Positions 1 to 8,822 of a DNA stretch of 64,000 bases are shown here, piece by piece. A program made the position numbers and the translations under genes. The notes beneath the pieces were generated by a model that worked only from the letters and a program-made list of their open reading frames with translations, did no database searches and had not been told where the DNA came from. Numbering within the stretch: the first letter of the stretch is position 1; every line of letters starts with the position of its first letter. This DNA is from CAZWRV01 sp964636325 (GTDB lineage Bacteria > Verrucomicrobiota > Lentisphaeria > Victivallales > GWF2-50-93): positions 1 through 64,000 of the forward strand of contig CAZWRV010000028.1 in the NCBI GenBank assembly GCA_964636325.1, read 5' to 3'.

Positions 1-107
1 AACACCCATCCATACAGTCATCCACTTATCCAGTCTCACCATTCTTTACTGCTGAGCAAAAGTTCTTCAAATTTGAAAATACGCAATTTATATTGTATAG
101 TACTAAG

Positions 108-122
108 GCGGGCTTCGCCCGC
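108..122. repeat. GC-rich hairpin upstream of the giant repeat protein
   Basis: A perfect 6-bp stem (GCGGGC/GCCCGC) closes a TTC loop and is followed by AACCCAA. A degenerate copy with the same right flank lies at about 54338-54361, downstream of a 41-bp palindrome. It has no T-run, so it is more likely a dispersed repeat than a terminator. Nothing else recognisable precedes the gene at 178. Confidence 0.4.
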
Positions 123-177
123 AACCCAAAATTCAATGAATTCCATAGACACATGCACGCTTTTGCGCTAGAACTTT

Positions 178-3100
178 TTGAGAAAGTATCCTATCCTGGG
201 ACTTTTCTTCGCCTTTAATGCGTTTTCCGACACGAATGTAAGCGGGACTATCGCTGTTGACACGACCTGGAATCTCGCCGACAGCCCCTACATTGTCACC
301 GGTGATGTCATTGTAAACGGCGGAATCACGCTTGCAATTGATCCCGGAGTTGAAGTCAAATTCGACAACGACAAAAGCCTGGTTGTATATGGAATCCTTA
401 ATGCCGTCGGAACTTCCGGGCAAAGGATTTCATTCACAGGTACAACCGAGGAGCCGGACTGGTGGAAGTGTATCCTCGTCCGATGGGCCGGTTCCGCCAC
501 GTTCGACTACTGCGACGTCTGGTTCGGGGGCTTCTGGAACCACTGCAACATCTGCAAGGCCGACACCGGAACCCTGACCATCAGCAATTCGACCATAGGC
601 GGCTCCTCCAGCGACGGTATCCTGATCGGGAGCAACACTGGGGCAGTGACGGTCACCAGTTCGACTTTTGACTCGAATGCGGACGCCGGAATATGCCTCA
701 GCGGCTCAAACGCGACCGTCGCAGGATGCACTTTCACCGGAAACGCATACGGCGTCGAGCAGGCGCCGCAGTATTTCCTGGACTACAACGCGAACACGTT
801 CACGGACAACACGGCCGCCGAGGCACACGTGTCCAGCAGCGGACATATGTCCACGGATGTGACGTGGACGAAGGGCGGAGGCGATCCATTTGCCGTCGTT
901 GTGGACAATGACATATATGTGGATGCCGGAGCGCTTTTCAAAGTCGCCCCTGGAGTGACCGTGAAGATCGCCGACGACAAAAGCATTGTTGTGAACGGCG
1001 AGCTCGAGGCGGCCGGCACGGCCGACGACAGGATAGTCTTCACGGGGACGATCGAGAAGCCTGACTGGTGGAAGAGCATCAATGTTAAGGGCGAAGGTTC
1101 CGCCACGTTCGACTACTGCGACGTCTTGTACGGCGGCTTCTGGGATTGCTGCAACATCTGCAAGAGCGGAACCGGAAGCATATCGGTCAGCAATTCGACG
1201 ATCGGGCATTCGAGCGACGCGGGCATCCTCCTACTAGCGGGATATTCTTCCGCGACATTCGCAAACAACACCTTTGTCGGAAACAACCGCGGCGTCTGGC
1301 TCGGCCTCGGCGCCTCCTACGACGATACGGCGGCGACATTCACGGGGAACTCATATGACGTATACGCCGACCAGGGAACAATCACGGCGGGCACTGCAAC
1401 GGTCTGGGGACCCGGGGCCGGCAACTCCGTCTACCTGGCGAGCTTCAACGCGATCGCCGAAGGGGCGTCACTTACAATCCGCCCTGGCACCGTGGTGAAG
1501 TTTCCAAATGACGGCTACTTGGATGTGCAGGGCACATTGAACGCCACTGGCACGGCCGACGCCAGGATAACTTTCACAGGCTCCACCGAGGAGCCGGACT
1601 GGTGGAAGTGTATCCTCGTCCGATGGGCCGGTTCCGCCACGTTCGACTACTGCGACGTCTGGTTCGGGGGCTTCTGGAACCACTGCAACATCTGCAAGGC
1701 CGACACCGGAACCCTGACTATCAGCAATTCGACCATAGGCGGCTCCTCCTATTACGGACTCCTTGTAGACAGCAATACAGGGGAAATCACCATCACCAAT
1801 ACAACTTTCGATTCGAACGCCTGCTGTGGGATAGACCTGGATGGAGGAACAGCCGTTATCACATCATGCACTTTTACCGGCAACCAGCAGAGCGGGGTTA
1901 TCCAGAGGCCTCAATATTTCTTTGATTACAACACCAATACGTTCACAGGGAATAAAGACGGCGCCGTATATGTCGTTCCTGGAACCATCTCCTCCGAAGT
2001 CACATGGCGGAGATGCGGCGGCGATCAGACGGAGATTACTATCGGAGGCGACATAACTGTAGATGCGAACGGAATTTTAAATATTTTCAAGGGAACCAAC
2101 CTGAAATTTGCCGAAGGCGTTAAGCTCAATGTCAGCGGTAGCATTAATGCCGCAGGAACGTCTGAAGATCCGATAAGCTTCAATGGATTAGTCGAATCTG
2201 GCGGATATTGGGGCTCCGTCTCCATAAAAGATGCGGCGGCAGCCGACATCAATTACTGCAGATTTGCAAACGGCGGCAAGGAGGGTGGCTCTCTACTTGT
2301 AAAAAAGGGCTCGGGCACTTTAACTCTTGCCAATTCAAGCTTTTCCAGCTCGGGGGGTAATGGTGTATTGTTTGAAGACAATACTGGAGCCGCCTTGGTG
2401 TCCAACTCTGTTTTTACCGGCAGCAGCACCGGGATAAAGGTGGCCTCTTCAAGTTCCAGCCCCGTCCTCCGCAACTGCAGTATTGCGGGAAACACCTTAT
2501 ATTGCCTTACGGCCTCCAACAGCGCCCCGGTGGACGCCAGAATCAACTGGTGGGGAGATGTGACCGGCCCTTATCACTCGCTTAACAATCCGTCGGGCAA
2601 GGGCGACAAAATCGTCGGCAATGTGCTCTTCTCGCCTTGGAAGACGGGCACGGGAAATACCGCGGTACTCACGATAGCAGCGTCCCCGGAAGGATGGGGA
2701 ACAACTAATCCATCCGGAGCCACGACCGTAGCCACGGGTTCAACCACCGCGGTCACGGCGCAAGCCGCAGACACTTATCTGTTCGGTTGGTGGGAACTAT
2801 CAGGGCAATCTATCCTCGACGATAAATATTCATCTGCCGTGAACGTGACTCTAGGAGGAGATTCCACTTTGACTGCGGTCTTCGTTCCAATTGTGAACTT
2901 GACGTTGGCCGCCTCTCCGGCCGCAGGCGGAACAACAGTTCCTTCGGCCGGACAGCTTGTTCAGGTGGGTAAAGGAGTCCCATGCGCAATCTCGGCGACT
3001 CCTGCGGAAGGATATGCCTTCGGTGGATGGACAAGCTCTGACGGTGTGACTTTCGACAAATGGTATGCTCCGGAAACAACCGCCATGCTGAATGGGGATG

Positions 3101-4506
3101 CAACAGTAACGGCAAGCTTCATAACCCCCGTATATCTCACAATGTCAGTAGCGACCGAGGGTACAGGCACCACGTCTCCGCAAAACGGATATGCACACGA
3201 AGTCGGAGCAAATATTCCGGTCGAAATTTCCGCAACTCCGGGTCAAGGATATTTGTTCGCAGGATGGAGTTCATCCCAGTATGCCAAGGTCGCCGATCCT
3301 ACAAGTGCAGAAACAACTGTGACATTGAAGGCGAACTCCACCGTCACCGCAAAATTTACGGTCCCTGTGAACCTGACCTTGTCTTATTACCCTTTGAACG
3401 GCGGAACCACAATACCCGATCCCGGAACCTACCAGACAGGAAGCGGTATTCCGTATGAAATCCAGGCCGACCCTTATGACGGCTTTGCATTCGCCAAATG
3501 GTCAGTCGTAAGCGGAAACGCCAGCGTGACCGGCATATATTCAGCCTCGACCACCGTCCAAGTCATTACAAATTCCGAAGTCAGGGCCGAATTTGCTCCG
3601 GCAGTGATTTTGACTATGGCTGTGTCGCCCGAAGCAGCCGGAACGACAAAGCCCCAGGCTGGGAACAACAATGTGGCGGCTGAAGTTCCGATATCAATAG
3701 AAGCTTTCCCATCGGAAGGTTACATCTTCAGCAAATGGACCGGATCCGAATTCGCCCAGATTGCAAACCCGGTGTCTGAACGTACGACCGTGACAATTTC
3801 CGCCGACTCGACGGTGACGGCAAACTTCATCAAGGCTTTGGATGTGCCATACACCATAAAATTCTCGTCGAAACATAATGATGTCATTAAGGCGTTTCCC
3901 AGCGGCGAACCGGGCGTACCTCCGGATCTCGAGCAGGTTGGAAAGGACTCGTATTCCATTTCGCTTATCCTGGATGTCGGCGGCGTGCCGTTCACGCCGC
4001 CCGATCCGAATGACGGCGGAAACGAGGCGCCTGTTCGGTTTGTATTTGGTGAAATGTTCGAGTTTGAACAGGTTCTCGGCGATTTCGAGAAGGGTGAATA
4101 TGAATTGAAATTCAACAAGCTCAAATATGATTCCCAGAAGGGTGATGCCGCATATGTCTTTGCCGACTACGACCCCTGGTCCATGAGCGAAAATCCGCCT
4201 CTCAAGAAGATAGAATCATTCAAGATCAAATGGGACAAAGTGAAGATACAGATCACAATCAAAGGTACCCCCTTCCCAGACGAGGGGATGAATATCTTCG
4301 ACTTTATGGATTCGGAAGACGGGCCGCTCGAAGGGACAGTCGAAAAATGCTCTCTGATGTTCGGGGATTTCGCATGGGAACTTCCCGGAAATGCGGTTCT
4401 CGAATATGAAGGTTCTAAAAAGACCAAGTTCACCACGAAGGGTTCGAAGGATGATCCTATCGAGTTCGAGCTTGTCACTTGGAAAGTGAATCAGAAGAAA
4501 CAATGA
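178..4506 (+). CDS. Giant secreted beta-helix / InlB-type repeat protein
   Basis: A probable extracellular or surface protein of 1442 residues with no recognised enzyme domain. The first codon is TTG, with an in-frame TAG three codons earlier, so the start is forced. The N-terminus (RKYPILGLFFAFNAFSD) resembles a short signal peptide, and no Shine-Dalgarno sequence is visible. Residues ~20-800 contain several right-handed beta-helix blocks with recurring SNSTIGGSS, FTGN and FDYCDV motifs and many Asn/Ser/Thr turns. Residues ~830-1220 hold five repeats of ~75 residues of the divergent InlB/Listeria-Bacteroides type (pattern LTxxxxPxxxGTT...GYxFxxW...STVTAxF). The last ~220 residues form an unrecognised, acidic, cysteine-poor domain. 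A segment around residues 90-144 recurs almost unchanged 380 residues later. The role is probably adhesion or glycan binding, which is inference. Confidence 0.85.
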   Translation: MRKYPILGLFFAFNAFSDTNVSGTIAVDTTWNLADSPYIVTGDVIVNGGITLAIDPGVEVKFDNDKSLVVYGILNAVGTSGQRISFTGTTEEPDWWKCILVRWAGSATFDYCDVWFGGFWNHCNICKADTGTLTISNSTIGGSSSDGILIGSNTGAVTVTSSTFDSNADAGICLSGSNATVAGCTFTGNAYGVEQAPQYFLDYNANTFTDNTAAEAHVSSSGHMSTDVTWTKGGGDPFAVVVDNDIYVDAGALFKVAPGVTVKIADDKSIVVNGELEAAGTADDRIVFTGTIEKPDWWKSINVKGEGSATFDYCDVLYGGFWDCCNICKSGTGSISVSNSTIGHSSDAGILLLAGYSSATFANNTFVGNNRGVWLGLGASYDDTAATFTGNSYDVYADQGTITAGTATVWGPGAGNSVYLASFNAIAEGASLTIRPGTVVKFPNDGYLDVQGTLNATGTADARITFTGSTEEPDWWKCILVRWAGSATFDYCDVWFGGFWNHCNICKADTGTLTISNSTIGGSSYYGLLVDSNTGEITITNTTFDSNACCGIDLDGGTAVITSCTFTGNQQSGVIQRPQYFFDYNTNTFTGNKDGAVYVVPGTISSEVTWRRCGGDQTEITIGGDITVDANGILNIFKGTNLKFAEGVKLNVSGSINAAGTSEDPISFNGLVESGGYWGSVSIKDAAAADINYCRFANGGKEGGSLLVKKGSGTLTLANSSFSSSGGNGVLFEDNTGAALVSNSVFTGSSTGIKVASSSSSPVLRNCSIAGNTLYCLTASNSAPVDARINWWGDVTGPYHSLNNPSGKGDKIVGNVLFSPWKTGTGNTAVLTIAASPEGWGTTNPSGATTVATGSTTAVTAQAADTYLFGWWELSGQSILDDKYSSAVNVTLGGDSTLTAVFVPIVNLTLAASPAAGGTTVPSAGQLVQVGKGVPCAISATPAEGYAFGGWTSSDGVTFDKWYAPETTAMLNGDATVTASFITPVYLTMSVATEGTGTTSPQNGYAHEVGANIPVEISATPGQGYLFAGWSSSQYAKVADPTSAETTVTLKANSTVTAKFTVPVNLTLSYYPLNGGTTIPDPGTYQTGSGIPYEIQADPYDGFAFAKWSVVSGNASVTGIYSASTTVQVITNSEVRAEFAPAVILTMAVSPEAAGTTKPQAGNNNVAAEVPISIEAFPSEGYIFSKWTGSEFAQIANPVSERTTVTISADSTVTANFIKALDVPYTIKFSSKHNDVIKAFPSGEPGVPPDLEQVGKDSYSISLILDVGGVPFTPPDPNDGGNEAPVRFVFGEMFEFEQVLGDFEKGEYELKFNKLKYDSQKGDAAYVFADYDPWSMSENPPLKKIESFKIKWDKVKIQITIKGTPFPDEGMNIFDFMDSEDGPLEGTVEKCSLMFGDFAWELPGNAVLEYEGSKKTKFTTKGSKDDPIEFELVTWKVNQKKQ
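445..609 (+). repeat. 165-bp internal direct repeat, copy 1
   Basis: This segment matches 1585-1749 with a single mismatch (C at 579, T at 1719). The offset is exactly 1140 bp, or 380 codons. The middle block of the same gene (around 1050-1200) encodes a related but clearly diverged version, so copies 1 and 3 look recently duplicated or homogenised by gene conversion. Confidence 0.95.
1585..1749 (+). repeat. 165-bp internal direct repeat, copy 2
   Basis: Partner of 445-609, with 164 of 165 bases identical. Both encode the EEPDWWKC...FDYCDVWFGGFW...CNICK segment of a beta-helix block. Flanking sequence diverges sharply at both ends. Confidence 0.95.
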
Positions 4507-4516
4507 AAATCGTGAG

Positions 4517-4835
4517 ACTGCGGCGCATCCTTGAACATATACTCCTTTAAGCTGAAAAATTTACATTTTTGATTGCGGAGATTTCGGGAATTGCCGTATT
4601 CTGAGAGGCCGCCGATGCTGGGGTATCGAAGGCTCTCGAAGGGTGCGGAGCAAAACCGAAAGACCGCAACCGCCTTGCGGCTAGCATCTTTGGGCCGTAT
4701 TTTTTCGTACCTTCCTCGGACGGCATTTCTGTCGCCACTCAGTCGGAACGAAAAAATCCAATCCCAAATCTTGCTCGTCAAAATGTAAATTTTCACGCTA
4801 AAGGAGTATAACGTTCATATGCCGCCCGCTGTAGG
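4517..4835. mobile_element. MITE-like element with imperfect long terminal inverted repeats
   Basis: The segments at about 4517-4570 and 4780-4835 are imperfect inverted copies. The left arm reads TGAACATATACTCCTTTA, then AAAAATTTACATTTT. The right arm, reverse-complemented, reads TGAACGTTATACTCCTTTA, then AAAATTTACATTTT. The ~210-bp core holds no convincing gene. It lies between the giant repeat protein and a decayed UroD-like gene. No clear target-site duplication was found, so mobility is inferred from architecture only. The arms differ from the 41-bp palindrome family elsewhere in the window. Confidence 0.55.
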
Positions 4836-4843
4836 ACAAAACG

Positions 4844-5348
4844 ATGACATTGCGCGAGCGGATTGAGACGGTTTTCCGGGGCGGGACGCCGGACGCGATG
4901 GTATTTTTCGGTGACTTGACCTACTGGTACGGGGCGCACCGCCAAATCGGCGATCTGCCGGACCGCTGGAAGGGCGAACGCGGCATCGGGCGGCTCCACT
5001 GGGACTACAAATACATCATGGAGAACCGCGAATATTTCCCCTGTCCGGAGCAACTTGAGAAAATTGACAAGGACTACGGTGACTCCGAAGCCGGTGGACG
5101 ACGTCGCCCTCGAAGACCTTCGAGGGATGGCCGGCCCCGACATTCTCCTCCTCGGCGGACTCCCCGGCGCGATGTTCGCGCCGCCGTTCGACGCCAAGTC
5201 CATGGAGAAGCACGTGAAGGAGATCATCCGCATCCATAAGGATTCGGGCAAGTTCATGCTCGGAGTCGCCGACCAGGTTCCGCCCAACGGCGACATCACT
5301 CTGGTGAAGCTGATCAGCGGCCTCGTCGAGGAATACGGCAGATATTGA
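4844..5348 (+). pseudogene. Decayed UroD-like (uroporphyrinogen decarboxylase family) protein
   Basis: The N-terminal part (MTLRERIETVFRGG, then FFGDLTYWYG) is open from 4844. The C-terminal part (DILLLGGLPGAMFAPP, then GKFMLGVADQVPPNGD) is in another frame and ends at 5348. Both resemble the two ends of the cobalamin-linked methyltransferase branch of the UroD superfamily. Together they make about 168 codons, against ~340-380 for the family, so the middle is missing and a frameshift falls near 5078. An intact relative lies at 7584-8714. Family assignment rests on recognising conserved end segments. Confidence 0.65.
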
Positions 5349-5374
5349 AATTTTACGGAAAGAAAAATTTCAAT
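5344..5374. terminator. Bidirectional AT-rich hairpin between two convergent broken genes
   Basis: ATTGAAATTTT (5344-5354) pairs perfectly with AAAATTTCAAT (5364-5374) across a 9-base loop. It overlaps the stop codons of the plus-strand UroD remnant and the minus-strand HEAT-like remnant, the usual site of a shared intrinsic terminator. Confidence 0.5.
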
Positions 5375-5765
5375 CCCTTGTCCGGATATTTTTGATGGCC
5401 TTGCACAAGGGGTTGCATTCGTCCTCGAAATCTTCATCTTTGAACTGATATTTCCCTGCAAGCTCGATTAGCGCGGGCAGGGCAGGCAGGGCCGCCGGAC
5501 CGAATTTCTTTAAGACATGGCAGACCCTTTCGTGCCTGCCGTTGTAGCTCCAGTCGGGATCGTATTCCTCGAACGAATCAAGCTGGTCAACCAGGGCTGG
5601 AATGGCGATCTCCGAACTTCACAAAATATCCCAGGGCCATGATGGCATTCCGACGAATATCTTCTTTGGGAAGTCGGGGCTGTTGACCGCCGCCTTCACG
5701 GCGTCCCGGAAAGAAATCCGCTGACGGTCAGGATCAGGAAACTCCACATCTTCAAGTACTGCATG
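5370..5765 (-). pseudogene. Broken HEAT-repeat-like protein fragment
   Basis: Reading leftward from about 5765, three frames successively encode VLEDVEFPDPDRQRISFRDA, RRNAIMALGYFVKFG and PALVDQLDSFEEYD, the last leading into LKKFGPAALPALPALIELAG and a stop at 5370-5372. The alternating Ala/Leu-rich helices with RxNAxxALG and GPAALPAL signatures are typical of HEAT/PBS-lyase-type repeats. At least two frameshifts interrupt it and no start is visible. Its 5' end abuts the stop codon of the ATPase at 5768. Confidence 0.55.
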
Positions 5766-5767
5766 AA

Positions 5768-6919
5768 TTACAGAGTTCCGTCATGCAGCAATTGCGCTAG
5801 ATCATGGAATGGAATGACTTCGATGCCGTCCTTTGTGCGGAGCCGCGGGCCTTCAGGATATACCAGCAGGCGACGGCGCATTCCTTTGAGATCTGCAACA
5901 GCCCGGAGGCCTTTGCCCCAGGATTCCGTCCAATTCCTGCCGCACTTCACTTCTATGGCTATCAGCTCCGATCCGCGGACCAGCAGGAAATCGACTTTGG
6001 TTCCGCCGCTGCTGGGCGCCCAGTAGTGCATGTCATCAAAAGAATTTCCGCAGTCCCTGTATGTGCGGAGAAGTTGTGCTACCAGGCCTTCGAAAAGACT
6101 GCCGCGTTCCTCCGGCATCACGGTTCCATCGGCACGCTTCATAATGCGCACCAGTCCGGGATCGCACCAGTAGAGTTTTGGATGTTTCCGCTCGCGCACT
6201 CTCAGCTTCGCCTCGTATGCGGGCAGGCGGAAACACAGGAGCGTCTCCTCGAGGATGTCCAGGTATCCGAGGACTGTCGTCCGTGACGCCTGCGCTTCGC
6301 TTGCTATGTTGCTGGTGTTTATTGCCTGCCCATGAAATATTGCCGCCAACGGCAGGAAACGTGAAAAGGCAGGAAGGTTGCGCACCAACGCTTCACCATG
6401 GATTTCCTCCTTCAGATAAAGCTGTGCGTAAGCCGTAAGGGTTCCCTTCCGATCTTCCGCACCCCATACCACAGGAAGAAGACCATATTGAAGCGCTGAT
6501 TCCAACTCAAAACGTCCCCCCAGTTCGGCCGGTACAAACGGATGCATATGCCTCATAAGCGCCCTGCCGGCCAAAAGATTCACTCCGGCCCGTTTCAATT
6601 TCCGGGCGCTCGAACCGCAAAGAACGAAGCGCATATGCCGTTCTTCGATGAAACGGTGCACCTCGTTCAGCAAGTTCGGAAGACGCTGGATTTCATCCAC
6701 CACCACCCATGAAGTTTCCGGCAGGGCCTGCAGCTGAGCTGCGAAAAGTGCCGGATTGGCGAGCAAAGACTGATAAAGCGATTCGTCAAGCAGATTGACA
6801 ACATGGGCCTGCGGAAATTCGTGACGCAGCCAGGTAGTCTTGCCTGTTCCTCTAGGACCCAGAAGGAAAAAGCTTTGTGCCGGTGCCTTTAGAATACGAT
6901 CGTAATACATAATGGACAC
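5768..6919 (-). CDS. AAA-family ATPase with C-terminal DUF4143 domain
   Basis: A 383-residue protein of the widespread AAA_14/DUF4143 family, whose physiological role is not established. Walker A is GPRGTGKT at residues 21-28. Walker B with adjacent acidic residues is WVVVDEIQRL near residue 70, and LCGSSARKL near residue 100 matches the sensor-1 region. The C-terminal half carries the DUF4143 signature, with a helix-turn-helix-like part (TSNIASEAQASRTTVLGYLD) and a PD-(D/E)xK-like strand (KVDFLLVRGSELIAIEVKCG). Length is normal for the family. It stands alone, transcribed away from the sensor remnant, with no linked toxin or partner gene. An ATG at codon 4 is an equally good start. Confidence 0.85.
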   Translation of the reverse strand: MSIMYYDRILKAPAQSFFLLGPRGTGKTTWLRHEFPQAHVVNLLDESLYQSLLANPALFAAQLQALPETSWVVVDEIQRLPNLLNEVHRFIEERHMRFVLCGSSARKLKRAGVNLLAGRALMRHMHPFVPAELGGRFELESALQYGLLPVVWGAEDRKGTLTAYAQLYLKEEIHGEALVRNLPAFSRFLPLAAIFHGQAINTSNIASEAQASRTTVLGYLDILEETLLCFRLPAYEAKLRVRERKHPKLYWCDPGLVRIMKRADGTVMPEERGSLFEGLVAQLLRTYRDCGNSFDDMHYWAPSSGGTKVDFLLVRGSELIAIEVKCGRNWTESWGKGLRAVADLKGMRRRLLVYPEGPRLRTKDGIEVIPFHDLAQLLHDGTL

Positions 6920-7016
6920 CTTGCCGTCATTTTTTTAGGATTAATGACAACAATATATGCATAATACAAAAATATCAAGATGCCCAGATGCTTTTTCTAA
7001 CTTCAAGATCGTTGCA

Positions 7017-7574
7017 TTACGTCCGTTTCTCAGCGTCCTCGTCCTTTTTGTAGTATTCCGGATAGTGCTCCTTCATGCATTTGGGGCAGTAGCCGTGGCT
7101 GAACTGCGCGTCGGTGTGTTCGGAAATATAAGCCTCAAGCTGGTTCCAGTAGCCCTTGTCGTCCCTGATCTTCTTGCATATCGCGCATATCGGGACTATT
7201 CCGCGTAGGGTTTCCAGTTTGTTCTGGTATGTCTTGAATATCGCGAACATCAGTATGAGTACGACGGCGGTGGCTGCGGCGCAAATGAATATGTTGGCGA
7301 CCAGCACGCTGAATATGCGCCTCGTCGTCCTGCTTTCGTCCTGTTCGACGACAAGGCACCACTGGAATTCGTTGATGTAGCGAATGTTTATATGGACTGT
7401 CTTCCCGTCCCTCTCATACGCCGTCGATTTTTGGTCGCTGCCCTTGATTCCCGCAATCAGGTCGGAGGGGAAATCGAGCTGGGAGATGTTCTTTGCGCCC
7501 AAATGTTCGTTTTGTTTATCATGGAGGCGTCCAAGATTAGCTGTTAAAGCTAGCTTCGCCGCCATGAAAATCAA
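7017..7574 (-). pseudogene. C-terminal remnant of a Cache-type membrane sensor with a four-Cys tail
   Basis: The readable 185 residues begin inside what looks like a periplasmic Cache sensor domain (INEFQWCLVVEQDE is the typical membrane-proximal strand). One transmembrane helix follows (IFSVLVANIFICAAATAVVL region). The cytoplasmic tail contains GIVPICAICKKIRDDKGYWN and FSHGYCPKCMKEHYP. This tail, with CxxC pairs ~35 residues apart, is common at the end of Cache/PAS signalling proteins and may bind zinc. The N-terminal membrane anchor and most of the sensor domain are missing, and the open frame starts only 10 bases past the stop of the UroD-like gene upstream. It is probably a truncated gene, though a short expressed protein cannot be excluded. 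Confidence 0.6.
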
Positions 7575-7583
7575 GCCTGAAAC

Positions 7584-8714
7584 TCAGAGCCAGCCGGTGG
7601 CCTTGGCGAGGAGCTTCGTGTAGTAGACGAAGTTGTCCCAGGACACGTCTGAAGGGACGCCGTGGTCGCATGACGGGATGAAGCCGCCGCTTCTGATAAC
7701 CGGTTCGATCCGCCTGATTTCGTCCTCGATGACTTTTCCGCCCTTGGCCATGGCGCGCTTGTCGACCCCGCCTCTGTAGGCAATGTTTTTGCCGAACTGC
7801 CTCCTGAATGCCACGATGTCGTTTCCCGCGGCCACCTCGATCGGATCGCAGACGTTGATTCCGGCCTCTATCCATATTGGGATCAGTTCGCCGATGAAGC
7901 CGTCTGAGTCCATCGAATAGATCGGGACACCGGCCTTCCTGGCAATCTCGCCCCATCTCTTCCATGTGGGAAGCAGAAATTCGCGTGTCATCGCCGGGGA
8001 GATCATGGAGAATGACTTGTACGCCATGTCCTCGGAAATATGCACGGAGTCGGGGACAAAACTCTGCAAGGCCCTTTCAAGCAGTTTTGCGACGTATTCC
8101 TCCCAGAAGGAAATCATCTCCTTCGCGAAGTCCGGATCGTCGTGCAGCATCATGCAGAGCTGCTCGAAGCCGCACCATTCGCGGAGCTGCCAGAAGGGGC
8201 CGGAGAAATGGAATTCGGCGAAGGAGCTCCTGTCCTTGAGGCGCTTTCCGAGCGCAGCCGGATTTTCCGGCAGTCGTGACGGCTCCATCGGATCATACCT
8301 CCTCTTCATGTCCTCCCAGTCGGAACGGCTCTCGACCGGACACTTTATCCAGCGGCGCGTCACGAAGTCTATTGCATTGCGGAGGTATTCGACCGTAAAC
8401 TCATTACCTATCTCGCAGATGTTCCCCTTCCAGTCCTGGACTATCTGGGAGTCGGCCTTCCTTTCGATGACCTTCTCCTCGAACTGCGGCATCATCCTCT
8501 CGTTCACCCAGAAATATTCCTGATCGCCCTTTTCCCATTCGAGCTTTCCGCCAGCCTGCCGGTATGCGAACTCGGCGATGTCCTGCACGTCCCTGGGCAG
8601 TCCCTGGGAGTACCAAGCCTCGCGCGTGGACTTCCTTCCGCCTCCCGGCGCAAGCGGTATCCTGTCCGGTTTCCCGAAAAGAAGAGTTTCAAGCTGTCTC
8701 TGGCGTCCGTTCAT
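7584..8714 (-). CDS. Uroporphyrinogen decarboxylase family protein (methyltransferase-like)
   Basis: A 376-residue TIM-barrel protein of the UroD superfamily, in the branch containing MtaA/CmuA-like corrinoid methyltransferases rather than heme-pathway HemE. Recognisable segments are the N-terminal RQRQLETLLFGKPDRIPLAP-like start, HFSGPFWQLREWCGFEQLC, DSVHISEDMAYKSFSMISP, GVPIYSMDSDGFIGELIP and the C-terminal GGFIPSCDHGVPSDVSWDNF. The SCDHGVPxDVS end is characteristic of this branch. The ATG at 8714 has a strong AAGGAG Shine-Dalgarno. It is divergently transcribed from the AraC regulator at 8823, its probable regulator. No corrinoid protein gene is adjacent, so the substrate is unknown. Confidence 0.8.
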   Translation of the reverse strand: MNGRQRQLETLLFGKPDRIPLAPGGGRKSTREAWYSQGLPRDVQDIAEFAYRQAGGKLEWEKGDQEYFWVNERMMPQFEEKVIERKADSQIVQDWKGNICEIGNEFTVEYLRNAIDFVTRRWIKCPVESRSDWEDMKRRYDPMEPSRLPENPAALGKRLKDRSSFAEFHFSGPFWQLREWCGFEQLCMMLHDDPDFAKEMISFWEEYVAKLLERALQSFVPDSVHISEDMAYKSFSMISPAMTREFLLPTWKRWGEIARKAGVPIYSMDSDGFIGELIPIWIEAGINVCDPIEVAAGNDIVAFRRQFGKNIAYRGGVDKRAMAKGGKVIEDEIRRIEPVIRSGGFIPSCDHGVPSDVSWDNFVYYTKLLAKATGWL

Positions 8715-8822
8715 GGCTGATCTCCTTTGATCATTTATATGTATTATTCTATCTGAACATTCTGGTTTAATTTCTTTCGGATATTATATTTCTTTCCAAT
8801 ATGCTAATCAAGCTTAAGAGGT

